A stretch of 64,000 nt of DNA from Sphingomonadales bacterium (GTDB lineage Bacteria > Bacteroidota > Bacteroidia > NS11-12g > UBA955): contig VHBA01000004.1 of assembly GCA_016872175.1 (NCBI GenBank), positions 1 to 64,000 on the forward strand, written 5' to 3'. Position 1 is the first letter of the stretch; each line of letters opens with the position of its first letter. The position numbers and the translations under genes are program-made. The notes below the pieces were generated by a model. That model was given only the letters and a program-made list of their open reading frames with translations, was not told where the DNA came from and ran no database searches. Positions 1-9,637 of this stretch are shown in pieces.

Positions 1-318
1 ACCGATACATTCAGGAAGAATGTGTTTGTGGGTCCTGATATCATTGTTTGGATACCGGATGTGTTCACCCCGGATGGCGCAGGCCCCGGCAAGAACAACA
101 CATTCAATGTGACGGCCAGCAACTTCAAGGGAATAACTGTAACAGTTTACAACCGATGGGGAGAAAAGATGTTTCAAACCAATGATATAAATAAAGGATG
201 GGACGGCATGGCAAATGGACAGGAATGTCAGTCAGGAGTTTATGTCTACCATGTAGAGGTGATATCCTATGAAGACAAGGTCTATAAATTTGATGGAACA
301 ATAACCTTACTTCGATAA
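1..318 (+). CDS. T9SS type B sorting domain protein, C-terminal part (5' end outside window)
   Basis: The reading frame is open from the first base, so only the last 105 residues of a larger protein are visible. They contain the gliding-motility-associated C-terminal domain (CHU_C type): the segment IPDVFTPDG, then VTVYNRWGEKMF, a GWDG motif, SGVYVYHVE and a final short basic end. In this family the domain is the signal by which the type IX secretion system exports very large surface or adhesin-like proteins of Bacteroidota, without lipid-linked cleavage typical of type A domains. The function of the missing upstream part cannot be read here. The gene is followed at once by a strong bidirectional terminator, so it ends its transcript. 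Confidence 0.93.
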   Translation, partial: TDTFRKNVFVGPDIIVWIPDVFTPDGAGPGKNNTFNVTASNFKGITVTVYNRWGEKMFQTNDINKGWDGMANGQECQSGVYVYHVEVISYEDKVYKFDGTITLLR

Positions 319-333
319 ATTTAATTTCATAAT

Positions 334-363
334 AAAAAAGGCTGCTATAAAGCAGCCTTTTTT
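334..363. terminator. Bidirectional Rho-independent terminator
   Basis: GGCTGCT (340-346) pairs perfectly with AGCAGCC (351-357) around an ATAA loop. The stem is flanked by six A on the left and six T on the right, so it works in both directions. It sits between the T9SS gene and the convergent heptose kinase gene. Confidence 0.9.
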
Positions 364-376
364 ATTATGAGTAAAT

Positions 377-1363
377 TTAAATACCCAGCGATTTTGCCTC
401 TTGAAACAAATGATCAGGGTTAATGGGCACAACCCCTGTGTGTTCGCAAACAAGGCCACCTGCAAGATTGCTAAGTTCGGCCAGACGCTTAAGTGACGTT
501 TTCATGGCAAGGCACATGGCGGCTACGCTAATAACGGTGTCACCCGCTCCGCTTACATCAGCAATATCCCGAACATGCGCGGGAAGCCGATGGGTTTCAA
601 TACTACTATGAATAAATACTCCATGTTCGCTAAGCGTCAATAAAGAAATCTCATTTTCAAGCTTCTCTTCAAGTTTGACAACTGCATTAACAAGTGAGTT
701 TTCATCAGCAGGATTTATATCCAGCCCCATACCTTCCTTTATTTCTTTTAGATTGGGTTTGAAGAGGGTACAGCCTTTGTATGCGTCAAAATTCTGTTTT
801 TTAGGATCAACAACCACAGGAACACCAGCCTTTTTGGCCTTGGCAATGAGTTGTGGGATATTAATACCATGAAGTACACCTTTGTTGTAATCTTCCATAA
901 TTACCACATCCGCTTGTTCAAGTTCGCGGTTGTAATGTTCTTCCAGGTAATACGTGTCAAGTGTATCCAGATCAGAAGTTATTTCATGATCTATGCGAAC
1001 AATTTGTTTGTTATTGCCGATGATGCGTGTCTTAGTTGTGGTTTTACGTTTTTGGCTATAAACAATAGCCCTGTCTGTTAAACCTGCTTTTTTAATAAGT
1101 TCACGCAGATCGTCGGCTTCAGCATCTTTTCCGATTACTGAGCACAAAATGGGAGTTCCACCCATAGCACGCACATTGAGTGCAACATTACCGGCACCTC
1201 CTAATCGTGCATCAAAATTGTCTGCATCTACAACAGGGACGGGTGCCTCAGGCGACATGCGGTTTACACGGCCAAAAATGTATTTATCGACCATTACATC
1301 GCCCACTATAAGTACTTTCAATCCTTGAAACCCTGAAAATAGCTGATCTAGTTCCTGACTCAT
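377..1363 (-). CDS. rfaE1: D-glycero-beta-D-manno-heptose-7-phosphate kinase (RfaE1/HldE kinase domain)
   Basis: A PfkB/ribokinase-family carbohydrate kinase of 328 residues. The N-terminal segment VLIVGDVMVDKY, the substrate-side motif RLGGAGNVALN and the C-terminal anion-hole signature DVSGAGDTV, with its catalytic Asp, are all present. The MSPEAPVPV segment is typical of RfaE1. The enzyme phosphorylates heptose-7-phosphate at C1 on the way to ADP-heptose for LPS core. The length fits the kinase domain alone; the nucleotidyltransferase domain fused in E. coli HldE is absent and must be encoded elsewhere. It has its own TAnnTTTG promoter just upstream (1372-1379), so it need not be cotranscribed with the aminotransferase behind it. 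Confidence 0.9.
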   Translation of the reverse strand: MSQELDQLFSGFQGLKVLIVGDVMVDKYIFGRVNRMSPEAPVPVVDADNFDARLGGAGNVALNVRAMGGTPILCSVIGKDAEADDLRELIKKAGLTDRAIVYSQKRKTTTKTRIIGNNKQIVRIDHEITSDLDTLDTYYLEEHYNRELEQADVVIMEDYNKGVLHGINIPQLIAKAKKAGVPVVVDPKKQNFDAYKGCTLFKPNLKEIKEGMGLDINPADENSLVNAVVKLEEKLENEISLLTLSEHGVFIHSSIETHRLPAHVRDIADVSGAGDTVISVAAMCLAMKTSLKRLAELSNLAGGLVCEHTGVVPINPDHLFQEAKSLGI

Positions 1364-1371
1364 TTATGTTG

Positions 1372-1379
1372 CAAAGTTA
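1372..1379 (-). promoter_or_regulatory. -7 promoter element of rfaE1 (TAACTTTG)
   Basis: Read on the minus strand, TAACTTTG matches the Bacteroidota -7 consensus TAnnTTTG exactly and ends 8 bases before the ATG at 1363. The -33 element is not obvious. Confidence 0.55.
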
Positions 1380-1391
1380 CGTGGGTTTGTG

Positions 1392-2585
1392 TCAAATTAT
1401 CTTCGCAAAGGCGTCTTTCAGGCGAGCAATCGCCTTTTCAATAGTTTCTATATCTGTGGCGTAAGAAATTCTTATACATTCAGGCATCCCGAAAGCAGTG
1501 CCGCTTACACAAGCAATTCCTGCATCATTCAACAAATAAAAGCAGAGCTTTTCGGCTGAATCTATTTTTTCATCACCTGCCGATTTTCCCAAATAATAAG
1601 ATACGTCCGGAAATACATAAAACGCACCGTCAGGAATATCAAATTTAAGCCCGGGTATAGATTTGAGTAGTTCCAATATTCTATTTCGTCTTCCCAGGAA
1701 AGCTTTTCTCATGTCTTCAACAGGTTGCTGATTACCTTCAAGCGCAGCAATACCCGCCATCTGAGATATGCTATTTGTGCCACTTGTGAACAACCCCTGC
1801 ATTTTTTCACAGGCAGTTACCAACCATGCAGGCCCTGCCAAATAACCAATTCTCCAGCCGGTCATAGCGTAGCCTTTGGCCAAGCCATTAACTACGGCAG
1901 TGCGTTCGCGCATACCAGGGAAGGAGGCAATACTTACATGTGGCCCACAATAATTAATTTTTTCATATATCTCATCGCTGATTACAAACACATGGGGATG
2001 TTTTTGCAGCACTTCTGCAATAGCCTTCAGTTCCTCATGGCTAAAAACCGCTCCGCTTGGATTGCAAGGTGATGAAAATATCAGAAGTTTGGTGCGTGAT
2101 GTAATAGCCTTGTCTAGTTGCTCAGCGGTAAACTTGAATTTTTGTTCTACGCCTGCCCTAATAAACATACTTTTACCTCCCGCATAGCTTACCATACTTG
2201 GGTAGCTTACCCAAAATGGTGCAGGAATTATTACTTCATCACCAGGATTAATAATGCTAAGCACTGCATTAATAATACTGTGTTTGGCGCCATTGCTAAC
2301 GATAATGTCAGAAGGTTTGTATTCGAGTTCATTTTCATTTTTTAACTTTCGGCAAATGGCTTCTCGGAAAGGCAACAAACCTGTAACAGGCGGATAATGT
2401 GTGTAGCCGGCTTCCATCGCAGCGGTGGCTGCCTGGCAAATGTGCTCCGGTGTATTAAAGTCAGGCTCTCCAATACTCATACTGATTATATCCTTGCCCT
2501 GCTCTTTAAGTTCTCTGGCACGCTTGGTCATGGCAAGAGTTTCCGATTCAATTATTTCTGAAATTCTGTTGCTTGCGCTAAACAT
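1392..2585 (-). CDS. Pyridoxal phosphate-dependent class I/II aminotransferase (AspC-like)
   Basis: A fold-type I aminotransferase of 397 residues. It shows the N-terminal SMSIGEPDFNTP segment, the nucleophile-side motif SSPCNPSG, ISDEIYE with the PLP-binding Asp and Tyr, and the Schiff-base lysine in GLAKGYAMTGWRIGYL. The C-terminal CIRISYAT carries the substrate carboxylate Arg. This set is typical of class I-gamma aspartate/prephenate-type aminotransferases. It probably exchanges the amino group between an amino acid and 2-oxoglutarate or oxaloacetate; the exact substrate cannot be read from sequence. ATG start at 2585. The neighbour rfaE1 lies 28 bases downstream on the same strand but has its own promoter. 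Confidence 0.88.
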   Translation of the reverse strand: MFSASNRISEIIESETLAMTKRARELKEQGKDIISMSIGEPDFNTPEHICQAATAAMEAGYTHYPPVTGLLPFREAICRKLKNENELEYKPSDIIVSNGAKHSIINAVLSIINPGDEVIIPAPFWVSYPSMVSYAGGKSMFIRAGVEQKFKFTAEQLDKAITSRTKLLIFSSPCNPSGAVFSHEELKAIAEVLQKHPHVFVISDEIYEKINYCGPHVSIASFPGMRERTAVVNGLAKGYAMTGWRIGYLAGPAWLVTACEKMQGLFTSGTNSISQMAGIAALEGNQQPVEDMRKAFLGRRNRILELLKSIPGLKFDIPDGAFYVFPDVSYYLGKSAGDEKIDSAEKLCFYLLNDAGIACVSGTAFGMPECIRISYATDIETIEKAIARLKDAFAKII

Positions 2586-2671
2586 AAGTTTTGATAACGC
2601 AATATTACCAAATCAAAGGCAAATAATCTCTTATTGCAAATACTTTAAAGCAATACATGTAACGTAAATCC

Positions 2672-2679
2672 TATTTTTG
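2672..2679 (+). promoter_or_regulatory. -7 promoter element of the glycosyltransferase gene (TATTTTTG)
   Basis: An exact TAnnTTTG match whose final G lies 7 bases before the ATG at 2687. The implied transcript would have almost no leader. Confidence 0.55.
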
Positions 2680-2686
2680 CAGTGCT

Positions 2687-3868
2687 ATGAAAGTTATGTT
2701 TGTTGCCAATCGTGTGCCTTATCCACCGTACCGGGGCGACAAGCTTAAAATTTGGAATTTGGCAAAAAGGCTATCTAAACATCACGAACTCCACCTTTAC
2801 ACAATAGCTCAGGAGAAGGAAGAACTGCAGCATTTAGAAATACTTAAAACGGTATTCAAAGAAGTTCATATCGTTTATTTACCCAAATGGAAAAGTGTAC
2901 TTAATTCAGCCTTTGCTGTATTTGGTAAAACTCCCTTTCAGGTTGCATTTTTCCTTTCCCTTTCATTTGCTAAAATACTTAACCAAGTATTGCAAAAAGA
3001 TGAATTTGATGCTATCCACATTCAGCATATTCGAATGAGCCGTTATTTCAAGAATTTGCCCAAAAACAATACAGTGCTTGATTTGCCTGATGCTTTTAGT
3101 TTGTATTGGAAAAGAAGAACAGACAGAGCTAGATGGCCATGGTTAAGATGGTTTGCGGCGGTAGAACAAAAAAGGTTGCTTAGAATGGAAGGTTCCTTTT
3201 TGAAGGAATTTCCCCTTACATTGGTTTGCAGTGAAGAAGATAAACAATACCTGTCAGAATTTACAAATGCTAATATTCAGGTGCTGCCGAATGGGGTAGA
3301 TACAGATGTTTTTTACCCAAGGGAAACTATACATCATGAGCCTTACCGTTTATTGTTTACCGGCAATATGGATTATGCCCCAAACGTAGATGCTGTTGAA
3401 TATTTCTGTGCTGAAATTCTACCTCGTATCGAAATAGGACATCCTGATGTGAAATTTGTGATTGCAGGGCAACGACCAGTAAAACGTGTATTGGATCTCG
3501 CTTCTGATAATGTTTTGGTTACTGGTTTTGTAAAAGATCTTTCAGAGGAATATGCCAAAGCCGCCGTGGTGGTTGCTCCGCTTAGGTTTGGTGCCGGCAC
3601 ACAGAATAAAGTACTTGAAGCCCTTGCAATGGGTGTGCCTGTTGTATGCACGCAGGTTGGCTTTAAAGGACTCGGAATACAAAATGGAGAAGGGGCTTAC
3701 ATGGCTCAAAATACGGATGAATTTGCAGCAGAAGTAAACAGACTTCTTGATTCAGAAGAAAACCGTAAGATGATGGCAGGAAAGGGAATACAAAAAATTG
3801 TCACTACCTTTGGGTGGGATGCTGTAGCTGCAAAACTGCTGTCGTATTTCGAAACTGTAAAAAAGTAA
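2687..3868 (+). CDS. Glycosyltransferase family 4 (GT-B fold)
   Basis: 393 residues with the GT-B arrangement. The N-terminal donor-opposite domain begins VANRVPYPPYRGDK, a form seen in the TIGR03087-like branch of GT4 enzymes. The C-terminal Rossmann domain contains LPNGVDTDVF, LLFTGNMDYAPN and VVAPLRFGAGTQNKVLEAL, the last holding the nucleotide-sugar-binding Glu. It should transfer a sugar from a nucleotide donor to a polysaccharide or lipid acceptor at the cytoplasmic face; the acceptor is unknown. No signal peptide. The ATG at 2687 follows a TAnnTTTG element by 7 bases. The next gene starts 5 bases after the stop, but encodes an unrelated exported WD40 protein. Confidence 0.88.
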   Translation: MKVMFVANRVPYPPYRGDKLKIWNLAKRLSKHHELHLYTIAQEKEELQHLEILKTVFKEVHIVYLPKWKSVLNSAFAVFGKTPFQVAFFLSLSFAKILNQVLQKDEFDAIHIQHIRMSRYFKNLPKNNTVLDLPDAFSLYWKRRTDRARWPWLRWFAAVEQKRLLRMEGSFLKEFPLTLVCSEEDKQYLSEFTNANIQVLPNGVDTDVFYPRETIHHEPYRLLFTGNMDYAPNVDAVEYFCAEILPRIEIGHPDVKFVIAGQRPVKRVLDLASDNVLVTGFVKDLSEEYAKAAVVVAPLRFGAGTQNKVLEALAMGVPVVCTQVGFKGLGIQNGEGAYMAQNTDEFAAEVNRLLDSEENRKMMAGKGIQKIVTTFGWDAVAAKLLSYFETVKK

Positions 3869-3873
3869 TCCGC

Positions 3874-5961
3874 ATGAAAAAAAATGTTTTAGTAACTATT
3901 GTTTCTTCAATATGCAGTTTTTTGGCAGCACAAAGCCAGTCTCAGCTTTTGTTTCCGGATTTTCATAATGGTGCTGTTACTGCAATGGATATAAGCAGAA
4001 ATAACAAATGGTTACTAACCGGCGGAGCGGATGGCCGGGCAATGATTACTGAAGTTGAAAACCGTTTATTAATAAGACAATTCAGAGGCCACAACGACGC
4101 AATTACAGGGGTCTCTTTCGCTGCTAAAGACAGCAGGGTGATTACGAGTTCATTCGATGGGAAACTGGTGATTTGGGAGTCTAAGTCAGGCACACAGAAA
4201 AGAAGCTGGAATGCTTTCAGTGGAGCTATTGATCCACAAAAAAAATGGAGCCGAAATCCACTTTTTCCACCTTTTTGTTTGGATAGCGCAAAAAGCAAAA
4301 TGGTGTTTTATTCACCGCAATCTTACGGGAAGACAGAAACTAATTTGCCGGGCAAAAATCTTAAACTATGTTTTTACGATTTTAATGCAGACAGTGTTTT
4401 GTGGAGTATGCCGGTAAATGGATGTGATTTGGAAGGACGTCCGTTTACCCTCAGTAATTCAGGGGTCTGGTTGTTGTTGACCGATTACAAAAGAAATACG
4501 GGAACAGGCGATATGGAGCCATTCATTCGCCTTATTTACACGGCTGACACTGCCCTTCAATACAAGTGGTGGGGGAATGAAGCTGCATTTGATGGCAATA
4601 ATGTTGTAGTTTGCAACGGTCACAACATACTGCGGTTTAACCCTTCCCATGAAACAGCAGTTGTCAGGAACTTGAATGGTGGTTATGGCTATTACAAACA
4701 ATTTTCAGGTTCCGGTTATTTGCTGATGCAGTGCATGCAACAAAAAGAGGCTGGCAATATTGCTGCACGCAATTTTAATGTTAAAAACCCTTTTCAACCT
4801 ACATCAGATTCCATTCTGTATTATCTTACAGGAAGCCGTGAAATGAAATTGCCATATTGGCGCATGACAGATTTAAAAAACCAGCAAACTTTCACCCTGC
4901 GCATCCAAAATGATTCCGGCGCATCATGGCAGCCGGTTTACCGTTTGAATGAATCATTATCAAACTACGGCTTGGTAGCTTTCACAAAGGGAAATGAAAA
5001 ATTCGCCTTTGTCGAAATTAGCACCGGCAATACAGTGGTGCTGAAATTTTTTCCCGGTAAGTCTTACCCTAAAACAATTATACCATCGAAAAACAGCGCC
5101 GGAAAATGGTTGGTTTCAATTGAACATGAGCCGTCTAACAAACATGAATTTGCCTTGTATGAATTGACCTTGGACTTTTCAGCCGGCGCTTACTCATTAT
5201 CTGAATTTATTTCTTCTCCTATATTAAATCAATCTTTATCGGCAGAAGATGATAATCAAATTCTTGCTGATCTCATTATTTTTCCTAACGGCAATCGTGT
5301 TCTCTCCTCAGATAAAAAGGGGGGAATTATAATTTCAGACTACAGCAATGGTCTGATTAAAGAGAAGGCTGCACTGCTACCTGATAGTAAAGCTTCATTG
5401 GGTCCTGCCGCTGTAAACGCTACAGGCTCACTTATTCGTTGTTTTAACAGTGAATACAACATCTATACTTTTTCATCTAAAGCAGGAGAGTTGAAGACTG
5501 CAAAGAAAGCAGAATTGTGGCGCCTTTTACCCGATCAAACCTTGTTCAATAGAAACATAGTATGTTATGATGCTGACAGTATCTGGAAAGTTGAATATTC
5601 AGCCGGTAAAGCATTGGTCACTAATCAAAAGACAAAAACCTACTCTCTGATTTATACGGGTGAAACAGGAATGGCCGATTTTCAGGTGGTGAATAATAAG
5701 TTTCTTTTTGGAATGGCCACAGATGGCGGACTAAGGGCTTTTTCTTTGGATTCAAGACAACTGCTCTTTACACAATATCTTTTCAAAAATGGGGGTGATT
5801 TTATTTATACACCCGATGGCAGAATGGATGCCAATGAAACTGCACTCAAAAATTTATACAATGTGCAGGGTTTTAACATCAGTAAAATAAACGGATTAGC
5901 CGATATTGTCAGCATCGGATATGTCAAAGTTCCGGGGCTTCGCAAACAGTTGCTGCGATAA
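3874..5961 (+). CDS. Exported WD40-repeat protein
   Basis: 695 residues. I chose the ATG at 3874 because the protein then begins MKKNVLVTIVSS..., a Sec signal peptide ending near LAAQSQSQ; an upstream in-frame start would lie inside the glycosyltransferase gene. At the N-terminus at least two WD40 blades are readable: NKWLLTGGADGRAMI, then FRGHNDAITGVSF and SRVITSSFDGKLVIWE. The remaining 550 residues look like further irregular propeller blades with little sequence signature. The likely location is periplasm or surface. No catalytic motif is visible and the partner is unknown. Tight spacing suggests cotranscription with the preceding glycosyltransferase gene. Confidence 0.8.
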   Translation: MKKNVLVTIVSSICSFLAAQSQSQLLFPDFHNGAVTAMDISRNNKWLLTGGADGRAMITEVENRLLIRQFRGHNDAITGVSFAAKDSRVITSSFDGKLVIWESKSGTQKRSWNAFSGAIDPQKKWSRNPLFPPFCLDSAKSKMVFYSPQSYGKTETNLPGKNLKLCFYDFNADSVLWSMPVNGCDLEGRPFTLSNSGVWLLLTDYKRNTGTGDMEPFIRLIYTADTALQYKWWGNEAAFDGNNVVVCNGHNILRFNPSHETAVVRNLNGGYGYYKQFSGSGYLLMQCMQQKEAGNIAARNFNVKNPFQPTSDSILYYLTGSREMKLPYWRMTDLKNQQTFTLRIQNDSGASWQPVYRLNESLSNYGLVAFTKGNEKFAFVEISTGNTVVLKFFPGKSYPKTIIPSKNSAGKWLVSIEHEPSNKHEFALYELTLDFSAGAYSLSEFISSPILNQSLSAEDDNQILADLIIFPNGNRVLSSDKKGGIIISDYSNGLIKEKAALLPDSKASLGPAAVNATGSLIRCFNSEYNIYTFSSKAGELKTAKKAELWRLLPDQTLFNRNIVCYDADSIWKVEYSAGKALVTNQKTKTYSLIYTGETGMADFQVVNNKFLFGMATDGGLRAFSLDSRQLLFTQYLFKNGGDFIYTPDGRMDANETALKNLYNVQGFNISKINGLADIVSIGYVKVPGLRKQLLR

Positions 5962-6012
5962 TTTGCGCTAATTTTTGGTTGCAGGATCTGTGGGGATTAT
6001 TTTCGCAATCCC

Positions 6013-9000
6013 ATGAAGAAAATTTATTTTTCCCTGACCTTTCTGGCTGGGTCTTTGAGCACTCTCAATGCCCAGGATAGTCTGTCTTCTGATATTGTTA
6101 ACGCATTTCAGTTTCGCAGTATAGGACCGGCTACAACCGGCGGACGTATTGTTGATATTGCCGTTAATCCCAATAATTACAGCGAATATTACCTGGCCGC
6201 TGCCTATGGCGGGGTATGGAAAACCAAAAACAACGGAACAACTTTTGAACCCATTTTTGATGGATACGGCACCCAAAGTATTGGTTGCCTGGCCTTGGAT
6301 CCCCAAAATGCCAATGTGGTTTGGGTAGGTTCTGGGGAAAACAACAATCAGCGCAGCGTAGGCTACGGAAACGGAATCTACAAAAGCCTTGACGGTGGCA
6401 AGTCATTTACCAATATGGGGCTTAAAAACAGTGAACATATTGGGATGATAAAAATACATCCTACAAACAATAACATTATTTATGTGGCTGCTTATGGCCC
6501 GCTCTGGAAAGAAGCAGGGGAGCGTGGTCTTTATAAAACAGAAGATGGGGGTAAAACTTGGAACCGAATATATCATGTGAGCGACAATACCGGCTGTAAT
6601 GAAATACACCTGGAGCCAACAAATCCTGAAATAATATATGCTGCTTTTCACCAGCGCAGAAGGCATGAATGGACATACCTGGGCGGTGGGCCTGAAAGTG
6701 CGTTATACAAAAGCACTGACGGTGGCAAAACATGGAGAAAATTATCCGGTGGCCTGCCTGGGGGCGATGTGGGACGAATTACACTTTGCATAGCTGCCAA
6801 AAATAGCAACCGTATCTATGCCATGGTGGAAGCCCAAGCGGGTAAATCGGGCGTTTATGTATCCAACGACAAGGGTGAGAGCTGGTCAAAAACCAATGAT
6901 TTTTCAACTGCAGGAAACTATTACCAGGAAATCATGGCCGATCCTTCCGACCCAAACCGCATCTTCATCATGGATACATGGCTGAAATGGAGCAAAGACG
7001 GTGGCACAACTGTTTTGAATATTGGTGAAAAATGGAAACATGTTGATAACCACGCCATCTGGATACAGCCCGACAATACCGCACACTGGATTGTGGGCTG
7101 CGACGGTGGACTCTACGAAACCTGGGATGACGGAAAAAGCTGGATTCACAAAGACCACCTGAATATTACACAGTTCTACCGCGTTACCGTAGATAATTCA
7201 GAGCCTTTTTATTACGTATATGGCGGAACACAGGATAATAATACGCTGGGCGGTCCTTCTGCCAATGCCAGCTCAAATGGTATTCCCAACAGCGATTGGT
7301 TCATTACCGTAGGTGGTGATGGCTTCAAAACTCAGGTAGATCCTACCGATCCTAATATCGTATACAGCCAATGGCAATATGGCGGGCTTATTCGCTATGA
7401 TCGCAGAACAGGTGAGCAAATAGACATTAAGCCAATTTCTGGTTTGGGCGAAAACGGGCTGCGCTGGAACTGGGATGCACCGCTGATTATCAGTGCGCAT
7501 AATCCCAAACGTCTGTATTTTGCTGCCAATAAGGTTTACCGAAGCAACGACCGTGGTAATAGCTGGGAGGCCATCAGCCCTGACTTGAGCCGTGGTATTG
7601 ACCGAAATAAACTGCCCGTGATGGGGAAGGTGTGGAGCATGGATGCCGTGGCAAAAAACCAGAGCACATCCATTTTTGGCAACATCATGTGGCTGGCCGA
7701 AAGTCCTAAAGACGAAAATCTGCTGTATGCCGGAACAGATGACGGTTTGATTCAAATTACGACCGATGGTGGCAAAACATGGACCAAGCTGAGCAAATTT
7801 ACCGATGTGCCGGATATGACGCTGGTGAGCTGCATTACGCCTTCACAGCACAACAGAAATGTGGTATACGCTACTTTTGACAACCACAGGCAAGGTGATT
7901 TTAAGCCGTATGTTTTGAAAAGTTCAGATGCCGGAAAAAGCTGGACTTCAATTGCAACCAACCTGCCACAGAATGGTTCTGTAAAAACCTTTGCAGAGGA
8001 TTTTGTAAACGAAAATCTTTTGTTTGTGGGAACAGAGTTTGGATTCTTTGTTTCCAATAATGGCGGGAAAAAATGGACCCGGTGGACTGCCGGTCTGCCG
8101 CCCATTGCCATCAAGGACATTGCCATACAGAAAAGAGAACAGGACATTGCACTCGCCACTTTTGGTCGGGGTTTTGTTATTCTGGATAATTACGCACCAT
8201 TGCGTGAAGCCACTCCCGAAAACCTGTCAAAGGAAGCGTATCTGTTTTCGGTAAAACCTGCCAAAATGTTTATTCCTCGTTCTCCCCTTGGAGGCAGGGA
8301 TAAATCATCCAAAGGAGCATCCTATTTCAATGCGCCCAATCCTGCTTCCGGTGCCGTAATTCGTTTTCATCTGAAAGATGAATTCAAAACCATCAAGGAA
8401 ACCCGACAGGCAAAAGAGGGCAAAGCTAAAAACAATTATTATCCTTCTGCGGATTCAATGAGAATCGAGGCCAGAGAAGATCAGATATTTGTTTTATTGG
8501 TAATTACCGATGAAAAAGGCAGGGAAGTTCGACGTTTGAAATCAGCTGCCAAAAAGGGAATGGGCAAGGCCGAATGGGACCTTCGTTATGCAAGTACCAA
8601 TCCGCTTACACAAGGTCAAAGGGATTTAAGCGATCCATACACGGAACCTGATTACGGACCTTTTGTGGCACCCGGAAATTATCAGGTTTCGCTTTATCTG
8701 GTAAAAGATGCTGAAATGAAGCCCCTTGGCAATAAACAAACCATTTCGGTGGATTATCTCGTGAAACCAACATTAACCAGTTTTCCGGCCGAGGAAAGGG
8801 CTAAAATCGTGGATGAAATTGCAGAAACACGCCGTAACATATCAGCAGCTGCCGAATATATAAATGATGTTTCCAAGGGTCTGCAATCGGCCAAAAATGC
8901 CATATTTAGCATGGGTGTGGATGTCGGTTTAATGAAAGAGATTGCCGATATTCAGCAGAGCATCGAAAAACTGAACACACGCCTGAACGGTGATGGTTTG

Positions 9001-9255
9001 CTGGCATCCAAAGAATTTGAGACCGCGCCCGGAATATACGACCGCATAGAGACTGCCGTTTATGGAATGGTTTATAGCAGCAATGGCCCCACGATTACCC
9101 ATGTGAACGCTTTCCGCGACGGTAAAAAAGTGTTTACAGAGTGGGTAGCCGAATTAAAGCAGGTTCATAACCGTATACAGATGCTCAATACAAAACTTGA
9201 TGCTGCTAAAGTTCCCTACACACCCGGCAGAACATTCTTCTTTGATGTGAAATAA
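6013..9255 (+). CDS. Large secreted VPS10/sortilin-like BNR (Asp-box) propeller protein
   Basis: 1080 residues with a signal peptide (MKKIYFSLTFLAGSLSTLNAQ). The first 750 residues carry about ten Asp-box repeats (S/T-x-D-x-G-x-x-W), for example KTEDGGKTWNRI, KSTDGGKTWRKL, SNDRGNSWEAI, TTDGGKTWTKL and SSDAGKSWTSI. This is the seven- to ten-bladed propeller of sialidase- or VPS10-like proteins that are usually annotated in Bacteroidota as glycosyl hydrolases; I see no sialidase Arg triad, so enzymatic activity is doubtful. After about residue 770 follow an Ig-like segment and a helical region (about 905-990). An imperfect -7 element (TATTTTCG, 5998-6005) lies 7 bases before the ATG. The stop overlaps the next start as TAATG. 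Confidence 0.85.
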   Translation: MKKIYFSLTFLAGSLSTLNAQDSLSSDIVNAFQFRSIGPATTGGRIVDIAVNPNNYSEYYLAAAYGGVWKTKNNGTTFEPIFDGYGTQSIGCLALDPQNANVVWVGSGENNNQRSVGYGNGIYKSLDGGKSFTNMGLKNSEHIGMIKIHPTNNNIIYVAAYGPLWKEAGERGLYKTEDGGKTWNRIYHVSDNTGCNEIHLEPTNPEIIYAAFHQRRRHEWTYLGGGPESALYKSTDGGKTWRKLSGGLPGGDVGRITLCIAAKNSNRIYAMVEAQAGKSGVYVSNDKGESWSKTNDFSTAGNYYQEIMADPSDPNRIFIMDTWLKWSKDGGTTVLNIGEKWKHVDNHAIWIQPDNTAHWIVGCDGGLYETWDDGKSWIHKDHLNITQFYRVTVDNSEPFYYVYGGTQDNNTLGGPSANASSNGIPNSDWFITVGGDGFKTQVDPTDPNIVYSQWQYGGLIRYDRRTGEQIDIKPISGLGENGLRWNWDAPLIISAHNPKRLYFAANKVYRSNDRGNSWEAISPDLSRGIDRNKLPVMGKVWSMDAVAKNQSTSIFGNIMWLAESPKDENLLYAGTDDGLIQITTDGGKTWTKLSKFTDVPDMTLVSCITPSQHNRNVVYATFDNHRQGDFKPYVLKSSDAGKSWTSIATNLPQNGSVKTFAEDFVNENLLFVGTEFGFFVSNNGGKKWTRWTAGLPPIAIKDIAIQKREQDIALATFGRGFVILDNYAPLREATPENLSKEAYLFSVKPAKMFIPRSPLGGRDKSSKGASYFNAPNPASGAVIRFHLKDEFKTIKETRQAKEGKAKNNYYPSADSMRIEAREDQIFVLLVITDEKGREVRRLKSAAKKGMGKAEWDLRYASTNPLTQGQRDLSDPYTEPDYGPFVAPGNYQVSLYLVKDAEMKPLGNKQTISVDYLVKPTLTSFPAEERAKIVDEIAETRRNISAAAEYINDVSKGLQSAKNAIFSMGVDVGLMKEIADIQQSIEKLNTRLNGDGLLASKEFETAPGIYDRIETAVYGMVYSSNGPTITHVNAFRDGKKVFTEWVAELKQVHNRIQMLNTKLDAAKVPYTPGRTFFFDVK

Positions 9256-9635
9256 TGAATATGAATTCAACGGCTGTTGATGATTATCTGGCATTAATAA
9301 ACAGTGAAAAACTACCATTACTTCAGCAGCTTAGAAATGTAATACGTTCAAGTGTTCCTGAGGCAGAAGAAGGGATTTTCTGGAATATGCCGGGATATCG
9401 CTGGAATGGTCCATTGGTGTATTACGCCGCCTACAAAAATCATGTTGGGTTTTATCCGGGCCCGGAGATTATTTCCGCATTCTCTGATAGGTTATCAGCA
9501 TTCAAAACAAGCAAAGGAGCCGTTCAATTTGATTATCAGCAGGAATTACCGATTGATTTAATCAAGGCTATGGTAATTTTTCGAATGAATGCAAACGAAC
9601 GGAAGAAAGCATTCAAAAATAAATCAATGAAATAA
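9255..9635 (+). CDS. DUF1801 (YdhG/YobT-like) domain protein
   Basis: 126 residues. The segment EEGIFWNMPGYRWNGPLVYYAAYKNHVGFYPGP is typical of DUF1801, where the pattern W-x-M-P-x-Y/F and the aromatic strand YAAYKNHVGFYP recur; homologues include the Bacillus frataxin-like iron chaperone YdhG. An intracellular role is likely because there is no signal peptide. The ATG at 9255 shares its A with the TAA of the preceding gene (TAATG), implying translational coupling; a second ATG lies two codons later at 9261. The stop is only 2 bases from the end of the convergent prenyl synthase gene, and no terminator separates them. Confidence 0.8.
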   Translation: MNMNSTAVDDYLALINSEKLPLLQQLRNVIRSSVPEAEEGIFWNMPGYRWNGPLVYYAAYKNHVGFYPGPEIISAFSDRLSAFKTSKGAVQFDYQQELPIDLIKAMVIFRMNANERKKAFKNKSMK

Positions 9636-9637
9636 TC

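Noticed and set aside
2687-3868. Exosortase/PEP-CTERM association of the glycosyltransferase
   Set aside because: The N-terminus resembles the TIGR03087 group, but no exosortase or PEP-CTERM gene is near; the link is not supported.
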